Of a stretch of 64,000 nucleotides of DNA, positions 26,510 to 39,400 are shown one piece after another. The stretch comes from Pipra filicauda (Eukaryota; Chordata; Aves; Passeriformes; Pipridae), in contig NW_024104448.1 of the NCBI RefSeq assembly GCF_003945595.2, forward strand, positions 868,017 to 932,016, written 5' to 3'. The notes beneath the pieces are model-generated. The model worked only from the letters and a program-made list of their open reading frames with translations, was not told the DNA's origin and ran no database searches. The translations under genes and the position numbers were made by a program. Each line of letters starts with the position of its first letter. The first letter of the stretch is position 1.

Positions 26510-26830
26510 CCATCCCTCACAGGCAGACGGGCCGGCGGAGGCGCCCGCGCGGGGCGCTGCGCGCTGCGACGGGGCGGAGGGTGCCGGGCGCGCGCCCCCG
26601 CCGGCCAATCGGGCGTCTCCTCGGGTTCCCGCGCGCACCGCCCACCTGCGGTTGGGGGCAGGGCCGAGGTGCGGTGACGTCACGGGCGGTGGCGCCCAGG
26701 CCCCGCCCCCCGGTAACGGGCCGTGAGGCGCCGCTGTCACCGCGCGAGGGGACGCGGCCGGGCCGCCCTCACACAGCGCTGCTCCTGCGGGGACACCGCG
26801 GAACGGCACAGGGGAAGGTCTGCGTGCGTG
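26510..26830 (+). promoter_or_regulatory. KLF13: KLF13 CpG-island promoter
   Basis: This is a dense CpG island ending about 100 bp before the KLF13 start codon. Visible elements are a GC box GGGGCGGAG (26571), a CCAAT box (26605-26609), a perfect palindromic CRE TGACGTCA (26675-26682) followed by GGGCGG, and an inverted GC box CCCCGCCCC (26701-26709). No convincing TATA box is present, as is usual for dispersed CpG-island promoters. The transcription start probably falls around 26.70-26.80 kb, inferred only from the layout. The CRE suggests possible CREB/ATF input, and the GC boxes allow SP/KLF binding, including autoregulation. Confidence 0.8.
26675..26682. promoter_or_regulatory. Perfect palindromic CRE (TGACGTCA)
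   Basis: A full cAMP-response element, flanked by CG-rich sequence within the KLF13 promoter island. Full palindromic CREs near CpG-island start sites are a known class of CREB/ATF target. Confidence 0.75.
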
Positions 26831-26925
26831 ATATTCTGAAAAAAAGGGAGACAGCGGTGTTGTGGGGGTGTTGGTTTTGGGGTTTTTTTTTTGGTCCTCG
26901 TCTGTTTGGATTTCTTTCTAAACTT

Positions 26926-27027
26926 ATGAAAAATGGCAACAGCAGCATATGTGGACCATTTTGCGGCAGAGTGCCTTGTTTCCATGTCAAGTCGTGCTGT
27001 TATCCACAGTCCCAGAGGGGAGCCTGA
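26926..27027 (+). other. Short overlapping upstream ORF (33 codons)
   Basis: An ATG at 26926-26928 lies 7 nt before the KLF13 start and opens a different frame that overlaps the coding sequence by 95 nt before stopping at 27025-27027. Its context (C at -3, A at +4) is weak, while the main ATG has A at -3 and G at +4, so ribosomes should mostly scan past it. If the mRNA includes this sequence, as expected, the uORF could slightly damp translation. The peptide itself has no recognisable features. Confidence 0.5.
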
Positions 27028-27473
27028 TCCCCAACCTGGTGAAGCAATATTTCCTCCATCCAATGGAGAAGATAAGCGGGAAGTCAGAGAAGCCGGGAAG
27101 GACAATGGACCCTCGTTACTGGTGGTAGCCAGCATTTTAGCAGACCTGAACCAGCATGTCCCAAACTCACCTGCGCTGAGGATGGAAAACACGGAGAGCC
27201 TTGATAGAACAGAACAAATACACATTTCCATTGCTCCTAAGGAGTTTGGGGAAGAAAGTGTGTCTTCGGCTGGTAAGCATGGAGGAGAGCGAGCAGCCAC
27301 ACCTACCAGCCTGGCTGCAGTCACTGAGCCAAGCCCCAGACAAAAGAACAAACGCATAAGAAGCTGGACTGACCCTGGATCACCCCAGAAAAAGCACAAA
27401 TGCCACTATGTGGGGTGTGAAAAAGTTTATGGCAAATCTTCCCATCTTAAAGCTCATCTAAGGACCCACACAG
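26933..27473 (+). CDS. KLF13: KLF13 coding exon 1 (residues 1-180 and first base of codon 181)
   Basis: This encodes the N-terminal part of Krueppel-like factor 13 (BTEB3/FKLF2), a nuclear GC/CACCC-box transcription factor. Residues 4-20 match the alpha-helical SIN3-interaction motif shared by KLF9, KLF13, KLF14 and KLF16 ([14 protein letters not shown]), which recruits the SIN3-HDAC corepressor. Residues 58-74 ([17 protein letters not shown]) resemble the KLF13 'VVARILADLNQ' block. A basic stretch at about 136-156 (RQKNKRIR and PQKKHK) is a likely nuclear localisation signal. Zinc finger 1 is complete: Cys157, Cys162, His175, His179. The start has good Kozak context. The middle region lacks the long Ala/Pro-rich stretches of mammalian KLF13, which accounts for the shorter total (277 versus 288 residues in human, from memory). 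The exon ends at the donor CAG|GTTAGT, in phase 1. Confidence 0.96.
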
Positions 27474-28884
27474 GTTAGTTACGATCCAGCCAGAGATTTA
27501 TTTGTTACAGCTTGGTAATTAAAACCAAAACCAAACAAACTTGTATTTGGCCACTGTTATGGTTTCACCTCTCGGAACTCAAGCTCGGGAAAGCCAAACG
27601 GCAAAAAAACCCAAAAAAACAAACCTCTGGGAATAAACCCTTACTGGGCATAGATTCAAAGCTAATGTTGCCCTGTTTTATTAATGTCACAGGGAATGGC
27701 ATGTGGGTCATCTGTGTGGATTGTACCAAGCTGTAATTTTTAGCTGCTAGCCTTCTTGTTCTGTGTGTCTTGTACTTCCCTTTCCAATACTTCTTACCTT
27801 CTTGTTTTTCCTACCCCATGCTCCCATCACTATACCATGCTTATCACTTCCCATGCAAGCTTTAGTATTCTTGATATTTTAAAATTAAATGTTCTAGAGG
27901 CACCTAAATGGCTGTGTGTCTGTTTCTTTCTTTAGCAGACACTTTGTGAAAGCTAGAGAAAGCAGAAAGGCAGATGGAGAGGCTGAACACCATAAATGAA
28001 GAGAGAGGGGGATAGGGGCAGTCTCTGAGAGGCTTTTGACAGCTGGGTAAAACCAATTTAAAACCAAAAAACATTGGAATTCAACCATTAACTTGTACTC
28101 ATCAGTGCTTAGTGTTTACTTCTTGCTGAAGACTTATCTGACCACTTTTTTGTTCCTATTCTAATTTATGAGACACACCCATAGAAAAAGTGGAAGTCTT
28201 GCAAGCACTGTGAAAGTTGTCCTGAAAGTATTAGGAGAGCCATCTTGAAAGAGGCCCCAGGCCTGGCCACACCTCATGCCTGGTGCTGGGGAACAGGATG
28301 GCTTCAGTCAGACGGGGACACCAAAAATTGAGGAGAGTGGTCTCTGCTGAAGGCACAACCACAGCACATCTGCTGAGGCACCACAGCGACCAGAGCAGCT
28401 TGTGCCAGGTTCCACTGCCTGATTCCAGACAGCACATTAGTTCACTGGGACGTACGGTCAGTTCTCTTGGAAGGAGCAGTAAGAAAGAGATCCCCAGAAC
28501 TGAGCATGACTTAGCAACTCCTGAACGGTTTTAGCTCAGAGGTGTCAACCTCACCCACCTGGCCAGACCTTCAGTGTCCCTTCGGATTCTCCTGTTGCCT
28601 TCCTGAGATAAAGCAAGAGCCATTCTAATTTGAGGGCGTGTTTTGCTCTGTGGGGGAGAGAAGAAAGCCCCATCAAGTTTGAGCGTATGGATGGACAATT
28701 CCCCGTGGCACACAGCCAAAGGAACAGCATGTTCCTGGCACCCCAGGCAGCCTGTCCTGCTTTGCACTGTGTAACTGCTTTTTGCCGCCTTGGGAGCTAC
28801 ACAGAAAAGGTGCTTCCACTTGGCTTGCAGGAAATTGTCTCCGTTAATTTTCAGTTCTTTTGCATTCTTATTGCTGGCATTTGC

Positions 28885-29200
28885 CATTGTCCTGAAAGCG
28901 AAAGATAAATTTAGCGATGTTCCTGGGCTCCCAAAGCAAGCGGAGCCCAAGAAGGGAACTCGTGTCCCTGATAAAGCGGAGGGCTGGGCATGGGGAGAGG
29001 AGGGGGGAGGGCAGAGCCGGCGGGGAGTGCCGGCACGGCGGAGTCATTCGGGGACGCTGGCTCGCCTCCAAGTTCTCTGATTTTTTCTTTTTCCCGTTTT
29101 TTTTTTTAACTCTTAATTTCCTGTATATTTTCCAGGTCTGTAGGGCTCGATTGGCTATTGCTGTAGCTAATGGCACAGAGAAGAGAGCATGTGCGTGTGT
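28885..29200. promoter_or_regulatory. GC-rich intronic patch with CCAAT-type site
   Basis: About 1.5 kb into the intron is a GC-richer stretch (28920-29070) with several CpGs, GGAGGGG-type Sp/KLF sites and a TGCCGGCA palindrome (about 29026). A polypyrimidine-rich segment follows, then GATTGGCTATTG, an inverted CCAAT box, near 29148. The order resembles a downstream promoter or enhancer. There is no proof of a start site, and long ORFs here are not conserved-looking. Confidence 0.3.
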
Positions 29201-31159
29201 CTGAGAGCTAAAGGAAAAGCAGGGAAGGGACTGTTTTTGCCCAGGGAGTGGCAAGACCCTCGGGGACTACAGCTTCTTTGTTTTCTTTCGTCTCCAGTGT
29301 CTGTGTGGGAAGCTTTAAGCAAAGCTGCCAAGTTTCCCTCCTCATTGGCAACAGGTCTGTCTCTGTTTGGATTGAGTTTTAAACAGGCTTAAATGCCTCT
29401 TACTCCCCTTCCAGAATGTTTTCTAAGGTGTTGGGATTTTTTTCTGTCTTTAAAAGAAATTGTGGCAGGCTTGAAAAAAGTTTGTAAGACACTAAGACTT
29501 AAAAGCTAATAGAACAAGTGATGACTTCCAGGACTAGCAAATGTTTGCTTTTACAAAACACATAATGGGTTTTACTGATGTAGAACGAGGGTTTTGGGTC
29601 TCCTGTGCTTTCCAGTGATCCTGAACTAGCTGAGTAAGGCATCAGTCTACCTGTGTGTCAGATGGGTAAGGGGATGGGTGTCCACCTCACCCTGCAGTGC
29701 TGAAAGGACACCAGGGACACAGAGAAGCTGCTTTAAACACCAACCCAAAGAACTGCCAAACCTATTTACTAAGAAACAGTCAAAACCCTCTGCTGTGGAG
29801 TGGAGCTTCTTCCATTGCTGTATATGACCAGGTGAGCTGGTATTTAGGGGTGAGCTGAAGGCTGAGAACAGTACTGCAGGCTAGAGATGATGATCATGCA
29901 AGAGATACTTGAACAGAGCAGTTTATGACCTGCTTTAGAATCTTCCTTGTCCTTGTCTGCTGCTGTGCTCAGAAACTAAGGGCTTTGCTCTTCATGCTTG
30001 GAGGAAGGATAGATCCTTGACCTTGTGGTGTGGCAAAGAGATACAGAGCTTTCCAAATACTCCTGGGTCAAATCCAGCCCACGTTGATAGGGACTGAGAG
30101 CTGGTAGCGTTTTCCAGCTGTTTGGTGCCCTGTGTGAAATCCTTCTGATAGTTATAGCTAGATTTCAGTGCTCAGTTATCTAAAGCAAAAACCATAGTGC
30201 AGAGGATGCTAATTATCTTATTTAAAGCAAAGGAAACAAGGTGGAAAAGCCAAGGAAGTAGCGTCTGCCTTTTATCCTCTACTCAGAGTACAAAAAAGTT
30301 TTAGAATTAAGTACTTGATTAGCACAAACTGTGGTGGGCAATCCATGGTTTCTGGTGCACTTCTTTGGTACTCCAGTGGCTAAGCTGTCTCAGCCTTATG
30401 AATACTTCATCTTTATTAAATTGCAAAGCCTTGCACCAGGCAGAAAACATTTGTCACCAAAATCTTTACTATTCTCTCCACCAGCTTTCAAAGTTCCCCT
30501 TCCCCTATGTGTCTTTTCACATTTATGTTTTCCACCCTACTTTCTCACTGGATGTCCTGGCGTTCAACATAATCATCAGCCACATAGCCCCTGAAGTTTT
30601 AATGTTTACCAGGAGGTTATATGTGGTGTCGGAGGTAGATGGCAAGTCCAAATTCTTGTCCAGTAAGGTTCCTGTGAGTCTCAGAAGCTGTGTTGTGGTG
30701 CACAGATACAGCACCCTGTTTGTCCAAGCTATACTGACCCCACTGATACAGAGAGTTTCATTTCCATACTGGTTTTAAGAATTCTCTCTACTCCTGAGAA
30801 AATTCATAAACACAAAGGACTTTCAGAAAATCAGATAAATCAGACTAAGTTGTCCTTCCTCTAAGCAGGTTTTCATCACAAAGGTTTGGAAATTTTCCGA
30901 GTCATTGGAAACCACTTTGTCTCTTGATGCACCAGTGGGAAGAGGGAGACGGTGCAGAGCCTGATAGCAATCCACAGGCTACAATCTTATAAAGCATTTT
31001 GCAGGACCACTACGTTCTGAAGAGGTTGTAGAGAGCCCCAAGTTACTGCATTATACCATGCATTTATATGTAGAAAAACAGACTGGATTTGGGCCAGGGA
31101 TCACAAGAATCCTGTATTGCAGCTCCTCTCCAAATCACTGTGACCTCTCAAGCTTTTAA

Positions 31160-31340
31160 CCATCTTCATTAGCATGGCATCATGAATGCAGAGATTAAAC
31201 AAAATAAACCTTTGTTTAATTCCATCCTTCTAAAGTCAGTCATCCTACTCACTAAGCAGCACATCATAACAGGAACAGCTTTTCAGGAAGTCATCAGAAC
31301 TAAATGAATTTGCACAAATTAGCATAAACTTCTGGAGATG
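31160..31340. promoter_or_regulatory. Candidate intronic enhancer with inverted forkhead pair
   Basis: ATTAAACAAA (31194-31203) and TTTGTTTAAT (31211-31220) form a perfect 10-bp inverted repeat around a 7-base spacer. Each arm is a good FOX-family site (TAAACAAA) and the spacer carries a further ATAAAC. Nearby are CATTAGCATGG (about 31168) and AATTTGCACAAATTAGCAT (about 31307), which resemble POU/octamer or homeodomain sites. The motif cluster is seen; enhancer activity is inferred. Confidence 0.35.
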
Positions 31341-31853
31341 TGGGCACCAGTCTCAGTCTGGAGTCTTAGTATGGGAGAGTCTTGCAGGAAAACAACTTGT
31401 GGGCCTTGTGGCTTAACAGTGGCTCCTCTGTACTACTGCTAAACTGGCTCTATGTGGCTGTTGGGTCACAGGAAGAAGAGAAGGCCTAATTATATGACCC
31501 TTGCTCATAGATGTCAGGTTAGGACTCATCCAAGAGAAAGTGGTCAAGACCTGTGTCAGTCTCTATCTGACAGAGTGAGCTTGGGCAGCTCTGTATTCTC
31601 TGCTTAGCCTTACAGTTAGGGAGGTTTTGTTATTTGGCATCCATTATTTTTAGTCTAACCCTTATTCCTGAAATATTGGTTGAATTAAAATAGGTAGAAA
31701 AGACTGATTCATTTCCATTCCCTTGTAAAGAAGTTTTCATTTCTTTACATTAAATCTCTATAAGCACATTTTTGAGGACAACACTAATGAACCCTGATGA
31801 AAAAGTTATTTTTTAGCTTATGTGCTCTTTTATTGCATCAGTTATTTTATCTC

Positions 31854-31868
31854 GTTTCCCTAGGCAAC
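31854..31868. promoter_or_regulatory. RFX X-box-like inverted repeat
   Basis: GTTTCC-CTA-GGCAAC fits the RFX-family X-box layout GTNRCC-N(0-3)-RGYAAC with a perfect right half and one mismatch in the left half. It lies in an AT-rich stretch of intron 1 with many TAAT and TTAT motifs (31.75-32.06 kb). RFX occupancy is inferred from sequence only. Confidence 0.35.
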
Positions 31869-33473
31869 ATTTTTCTGATTATTTTGTAGCTGAGATATGT
31901 GAAAATGGAGAGTTTAATAACGTATTCGGTATTTGAAAGCAATCTGAGAAATGAAACTATCAAACCTCATTGTGACAAGTATGACAACAGCATAACAATT
32001 GGGCTGGACAAACTGGAGTAGAATACAGCCTGTGCTCAAGTTGGTAAAGAGGCCTTTATATAAAGTGCAGATAATGTGTTTTGAATAGGGGCTTGGATTT
32101 CACTTTCAGTTCTAGTATTACGTTAACACAAAGAGTAAAGCACAGCTTCCTCTAAGTTCTGAATGAAGATGCAATCTGTGTGTGTGAAGAAACCAATTAA
32201 CCAAGCAAGTTCTTGTATCAGTGAAATAAAGTTCATATTCCGTTTTAGCACCTGGCATTTACCTGAAACATGGCTAGTTAGCCAAAAACCATGAGGTTTC
32301 CTTTAGCTTGCCTTAGGCACACACTGACTCCCGAAGGGCTCACGTGCAGCAAGGGCGCAGTGCTTGTGGAGACCCAAGGCTTTGCAGGAAAAGATTACCA
32401 GAGGACAAACCTAATTTAATGCCTTCAGTGCCTGCAGATAGCTCTTGTACAGCAGGATGAAATGAGTGGGTACTAGGGCTTTAATCCATCCTCTGCTGAG
32501 CTGCCAGTTGGGCTGCCCTGCATGCCAGGACTTCTGGGGAGCTGCACTCCCTCTGAACAGGATGCCAGCGGAAATTGGAAGGGCCTTTCTCCACTGCTGA
32601 TCTTCCACAGGCCAAAGGACAGACTAAATTAATTCGTCCCTCTGCATGTTGGGCCTCCTGGTTTTGAAGTTGTTGTGCTACAAGTTAGAAAGGGCTCTCA
32701 GGGTCTGCATGCTCACCTCACTCACTGCAGTACGCCCAGCTCAGCCAAAAGCTGCAGGGTGTCTCTGGGCTGGTGCGCTCCCTAAGTGCCCTCCACTTCC
32801 TCACTTTGCTGACTGCATCAAAATCTTTTCTCTAAAGTTTGTCTCTGAGATGGGCCCAAATGGTTGCTTCTGGACAGATTCAAATGCTGGCCTCATGAAA
32901 CAGTTCTTTCCAGCCTGAGCCATAAGCACTTTTTCTGAGTGTTAAGAAGTTCAGCAGCCTACTCCTACTTTTTTCCTGAAGACTGATAATCTTAAGTGTC
33001 TTTTAATAAGCCTATATTTTTAAAAGCAATACAGATTTGTAAAGCATTGTTGGTGTTTCTTCTGATAGAGCTTTGCAACTTCTTACTTCCTCTAAGAAAA
33101 TTTCAACACATTAAAAAAGTCAGTAGAAAACATAGCTTGCTTTAGAGCCCTGCCCGAGTCCCCACCCTAACATGCAATTCCCAAGACTGAAGTTCTAAGC
33201 CTGGATCAAACAGTTTATGTTCATGGAAGATAACAAATATCATACGTGCTATAAGTTTCTTAATGTTAAAGTATTTGAAATAAGGACAGGGCATAAATTT
33301 TTTAAAAGAGTAAGTAAATTTTAAAACTTACATGTTTCAAAAAGAACTCAAGTCAGGAAGAAAAGCTGAACTACTCCTACTCACTCCTTTTACACGACTG
33401 CTTTAAGACTGAATAACAGGATTCAGTTAATTCAGTGCAAAAAAGTTAGGGTTAAGTTAGTTGCATGGTGAAT

Positions 33474-33492
33474 CCAATTGGCTGACAATTGT
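33474..33492. promoter_or_regulatory. Adjacent CCAATTGG and ACAATTGT palindromes
   Basis: Two 8-bp palindromes, at 33474-33481 and 33485-33492, are separated by 3 bases; a further ATTGTTAT follows. ACAATTGT contains SOX-type ACAAT cores on both strands. This may be a composite binding site, or chance in AT-rich intron. Confidence 0.2.
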
Positions 33493-36400
33493 ATTGTTAT
33501 ACAGGTTTTTCTGTGAAAGGTTTCCCTTTTTTTCAGTTCCCTCCTTTTTCTCCTCAGTCTTTATGGAAATTTTAATCATGCAGAAGTCACCGAAATTAAG
33601 TTTCTGATCACAGTGTACAGAATTTAGGTATTGTAGCTCAAAAGCATTTAAAGTAAAGCAGTACTTATCATTGTAATAACTGTACCTCGTGGAAACTCAG
33701 AAACAGTACAGAATTCTCTCTCCACAAACCATTCAAACCATTTTTCTTCTGGCGTGGAGGTGGGACTGGTGTCCAGTGTGATGAACCTTATTAATCCTGG
33801 AAGCAGTGAGGGTGGGTGACCTTCCCGTTGTCTTCCTCATCCTAGACACTGGCAGTAGCACTTTCCTTCTCAGTAGCAAGACCTAAATCTTACAGGTAGT
33901 TTGAGGTAAACCAGCAAACAAGCTTTTGAGTGAATGGATGATTGCAGTTTCCAGCCCTGTGGAAAGAAAAGTGTTCAGAATGATCTGTAGAAGATTTTTC
34001 TGCAGTAGCACATTTTTTTCTGCAGGACACTGGCAAGTGTATGTGACGTAAATTGTGCATAAACAAATCTTTTGCTAAACTGGAGTTCTTTATGAAACAA
34101 ACTCACAGTTTGATTCCATCTGAAAAGAAGGCACCTTTAACCATTTAAAATACAACTGTTCCATTGTGTTTTTGTCTGGCTGAACATGGTTATGGCACGT
34201 CCAAGAGCAGAAACCTGGAACTTGTTTATATTGGACATGTGGTTTCTAGTTCTGTTTTATAAGTTAAGCATGTTCCAACTTCTCCCCTGCCCCCTTCCAG
34301 TCTTGGATCAGCTGTCTGGAAGTCGGTGCTGACAGAGCCAAAAAAATACTCTGCTGTTCAAATGCTGGACAACTTTTGAAGGGTCCTTTCTGTAGAATTT
34401 CTATAGGTATACTTTTTTCCCTTTGTTACCCACTTGGCTTTTATTAGGTAGATTTGTATGGGCAGTGAGATCATTATCTTGCTGTGTTCAGTTTAACAAT
34501 AGCTAGACAATGTGGGTTATTTAAGTGCAGGCACTGAAGTCAGACACACATATCCTGTACTTTTCAGGTCTTGCAGATTCAGCAGATCTTACAGGGCCTC
34601 CACTTAATATAAAATAAAGGTTTTTAAAAGTTCAAAGTGCCACCGTTGTGGTTACTTGTAGAAAAACGACCTCAGAAGCTTTTTTGCAGCCCTAACATAA
34701 AAAGCATTTACTAACCAGGAACTTGGCACAAGTCAAACGGTATTAAAGTAAGCATATCCTGAAATGACCTCTAGTGCAAGGGAAAGATTTTCTGTAATCA
34801 GTTACAGCACTTTTGTAGCGCTCTCAGGAATTACAGGCAAAATATTTGTACTGGGTATCTGCTGACACTGCAGCCAATGGACCAATAGATCCATCCTTAG
34901 ATTTATTGCTCACTCTATTTCTACCAGACAGCTCTCTTATTATTCAGTTATAAGTTATATAAGTTTTCGGAATAGAGGCACCTGGAAAACTCCCACGAGA
35001 GAGCATTGTGTCGCTGCTGCATGTGTGGCATCTTTCCATCAGCCTTGGTGCTGCAGCCAGCTCAGGTGTACCTGGACAGCAAACACCCAAACAGGATGGA
35101 CATGCTGGTTATGTCCTTACTGTCCACAACAGCTGCTTCTAAAACTGGTAAAGGAGAGAGGCAGAAATGCCACCTCTTCCAGAGGGATGTATTGAGCTTT
35201 TTAAACTAAACAGCTGTAAGTATTCCCACTAGAGGAACTTAGAATGGAGCCAGCTGAGAAGGATTAGAACATGACAGCCTAGTCCATCTTTACATCTTTC
35301 CTGCAAAATTTTGTGAAATGGTGAAGTGGTTCATTAATAGATCAGAGAAACATTTATTTTGCCGTTTGGGGGTAAATAAATGAAATTACATTGGTACAAA
35401 TTTACATACTAGAGTGGGACTTTACAGATTCTTGCAGAACCTCACAGTTGCATGCAAGGCTCTCCTGTATTCTTAATCTGGTAGTTTAGGCCTTATCCTG
35501 CTATAACAAATATGAACAGGGATGCTGCTAAAATCTCACAAAACCACAGACTGATTCTTGTTATGTACTGTAGGGGCTCATTGAATTTGCAGTCTCTTTT
35601 AAATGCCAGCAGAAGGACTACAGATGAGCATTAATACCAGGAGGGCATTGGTAGTTCTTGATTGTTCTGGCAGTTGATGTATTTTCCAAGCCTTATGTGA
35701 ATTGTGTGCAGCTTTCTTATGCATGTGAAACTCTGACTAGAGCACAGAGAGCCTTGTAAGTCAATGGAGACTTCATTTGGTGCATGTATGTCTACAAGCA
35801 GTGCCCATAGAATGGTTGGACTCACTGGATAATAAATCCAGGCTGTATTCATAATTATATCTTTTAAATTCTCAGAACATGGCCCAAACAAAACCGAATT
35901 TCTTAGATATCCCAAAGGATTACTTTCTGCCAGGATTCTCATTAATACATTTTTCGCCTTTGTGCAAAGATGTACCATATTTACACCTTCCATTTGCCCC
36001 AGATTTCATCATTAAAAACACATGAATTCTTCTCACTAACATTTTAGAAATAGTCTTTCTCAGACTGACAACGTTTGGAATCAAATTCTAGCATAAATAG
36101 AAATGTAGGAGCAAAATTATGAGCAACCAGAAAAGCAAATGCTTTGGAATTTATAGATGGCCCTGCATAGTAGTATTAGCATAAATAGACTTAATAGAAA
36201 TGGATTTAAAAGCTTGAGTTTTCACAAGTGACAGAGAAGATAGAAAATTTGGTCATGGTAATTCTAATTATTGATTACTAATTTTAATAGATGCTATGGT
36301 GAACTATGGATGCTATCTAGAACTATAGAATGAGTTTTACTTCGACCTATATGATATGATATGAGGTAAGACTATCTCTAGCTAATTACCTACCCCTTGT

Positions 36401-39400
36401 CTAAAAAAACCTCTGTCAGTGTCCTTATAAGGAAACATATATTTTTTTTAAGCACAGAATTTTGTGTTTCATTTGGAAAGAAACCTCTTCCTCTCCCCAC
36501 CACCTGCAAATATAGTAAACATTGCATTCATAAGACACATAAAAGTGTTTTTGTACACAGTTAAAGATAACTTTTAATGAACCCTAACTCTGATTCTGCC
36601 CCTCCTACTTGTGCTGGTGAGGCTTTGAAGGGGGAACAGGGCTCTTGCAGCTCTGTATCTCAGCATTGCTCAGGTAGTGGGATGTGTTGCCTGGAGGGAG
36701 AATTGTCCCTTTACCCACTATCTCCACTGTTACCTGCTCTGCAGAATACCTGACATTGGTGACAAGGTAAGTTTTCAAAAGGCTGCCACGAACCTTACCC
36801 CAGACTTCTCCGGCTGGGCAATGTACAGCTGGAATGCGTTCAGGAACATGACTTACACTACACTGAGATTCTGCAGAGCTCTTACTCCATAATGCAGAGA
36901 CAAAGCTCTAATGAGAAACAGCTTTTAAAGACTGCTTGTCAAAGTACAGCTGTTCAGCACCAGCATCTTCTGTGCAAAGTCTCAGGCAGTCCCCAAAGGG
37001 GTGTTCTTTTTAAAAAACACCCAAAAAGAACAGAACATCTTGTCATTCTGTTCTTACCCCAGATCAGTACTTGGAACGCACTGATAGTTCAAGTAAGCAG
37101 TGTGGACTAGGCCAACACAGCTCTTCTCTCCAAGCCTACACTCTCACCTGACTCACACCACAAGGTCCTAGGTGGTGAAGGGCTACATTTTTAGAGACTT
37201 TTTGCTAACATTGCTGACAGGTGAAAACTCATGTAGAACTCACCTGTTTTCTCTGCACTTCTGCATGTGATTTTTTTGAGCAGTGTGGCCTCTGGAGAAA
37301 AACAGTATCACTGACCTTATCTAGACAAAATCATCTCTGTAATGATACACTATTTTAAACCTGCATTTTTCTCACTCGATACTTCCTCTTCTCTTCCCTG
37401 TCATTTAAAATGAGATTATTTAATAGGCTGCTGTTAATTCCATGGTTTTAGGGCTCTGTAACACAAAAAAATCGTAGTTCTGCTCTTTCACTATGTTTGA
37501 TAGGTTAATAAAGATTTGAGTACTTTCTCTCCTCTCAGTCTAACACCAAGCCTCTCAGTGAAAGAACCCTTCACTTTTCATGTCCTCATCTTGACTGGTG
37601 TTCTTACAGACTGTTTACAGGAAAATAATTCCATTTTTATATGCAACATTTTTATATGCTTCCTCTTGAATGTACAAATAGCTAGATTAATTTTTGTCAC
37701 TAAGGCAAAAATTACTAAAATTTATATTTTGTAACTAAGAATATAATAAATTACAGGAAAGGTCTGAGAGATTTCTATCTGGTTGGTGCTTTGCTTTTGT
37801 AATGAATTCCTAAAAAAGCAGCTATGCTTTCTGAGATTTTATCATCGATACCCGAATTTGTGCTGCTAAGGTTAGCATTTGTGGGTGGGTTACAGACTAA
37901 TTTGTTTGGAACAGCATATGACACCTGTGCTGGACTTCTGTGCAAATGTTTGCTTAAAGCTTCTTTCCAAAAGCCAGCTCTGTTGTGTACAGTGTGTCCT
38001 TGGAGACATCCAAGTTCCATTTCTCTATTGCATACATATACACTGCAAACTGGATATGAGCACTGTTGTTTGCAGGAGTCTCAAACTCACTTGGCAGAAG
38101 CCACGTTTCTCTGGTGTTGGCACCCAAGTTGCTTTCTTGGATGTTTCAATGACTTTCTTACAGAAAGGCAAGGAAGTGATGTGATTGATATACTTGATAG
38201 TTTTTGTTCTTTGAATGCAGGGGAGGAACTGAGCTCCACTCTCATTTGCAAAGAAGGCCAAGTGATCACATAACTGTCTTCGCAACCAAATGGTTGTAAA
38301 GGGGCTGTACCATCCTCGTGGGTGCACTGCAAGGTCCGTGTATTCCCCGTATGTTCTGACACACTTTCCATTTGAGTTCATTCCTTGCTGTTCCAAGGAC
38401 AAACACAGTAGGAACAACAGAAACTTTCACTGCACAACCATATTTCACTTGAAAATCAAACCACTTTTGGGTATTTTAATATCTCATTTTAAAAAAATAC
38501 ACAAACAGTCCTGAGTTCCTAGGCCAAGCTTGTGTCCGACTCTTCTGATTATGAAACAAAGCTCCTTCCCATCTGTACAGAACTCCAGTGACACAACAGT
38601 AGTCAGTGAATAATCAACTCTAACACTTCGGCTTCTGTGTTACTTTCTGTGTGAGCATTCCTTGTATCCAGTTCTTTCTCCTGTGTTAAGCCATGGGATT
38701 ATGCCCTAGCTGCCTCATGCAGAGTGGTAAATTTATTCTCCTAACAGCATTTACAGCCTTGAGTTGTAAATGAAGGGGTTATACTGAAAAGGTGTGCATC
38801 AATGAGCATGGGGACAGCACGGGGTATACAGCTTTACAGTGCTGATCTTATGTATCTTCTGCAAAAAATGCTAAATATATACCAGTTTATGTGCAGTGTA
38901 ATGATGTAGCATTATTCCTAAGATTTAGCTTTTCTCCTACTTGTCCATTATTCACAAATCCTAAAATTGAACTGTAAAAACTTATTTTCAAAAAAAAGTA
39001 GAAACAAGTTCCAAATGTTGGCTGAAAATCGAGTACAAAATACTTTGTGCCTCACGTCTTTTGGTAGGAATAATAAGCTGTCCCATTTGGCACTGTTAAG
39101 CTGAAACAGCAGTAGCTGCATCATCTCAATCGCCCAACGCTGTCAGGATACAACACAACTTATGAAGTTGCAATTCCTGTTTTCTCTGGGTTTATTTACA
39201 GTCAGTCTGTTGTAACAGAACCTCCTGATTACTCAAGGTTATGAACCTTGTAGTTCTTCCTTCTGCAGTTCCTGAATCCTAGCCCAAGACCCCTCATGGC
39301 TTCCAGAGCTGGGCTCAGCAGGAGCTGAGGAAGTCAGGTTCAAATCATTTTATGGTTCTCAGATTTAGGACTAGATTGACCAAGAGTCCAAATGGAAGAA

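Noticed and set aside
26737..27399. Minus-strand ORF of 220 codons over the KLF13 promoter and exon 1
   Set aside because: Antisense shadow of exon 1 and its CpG-rich 5' flank; no domain visible.
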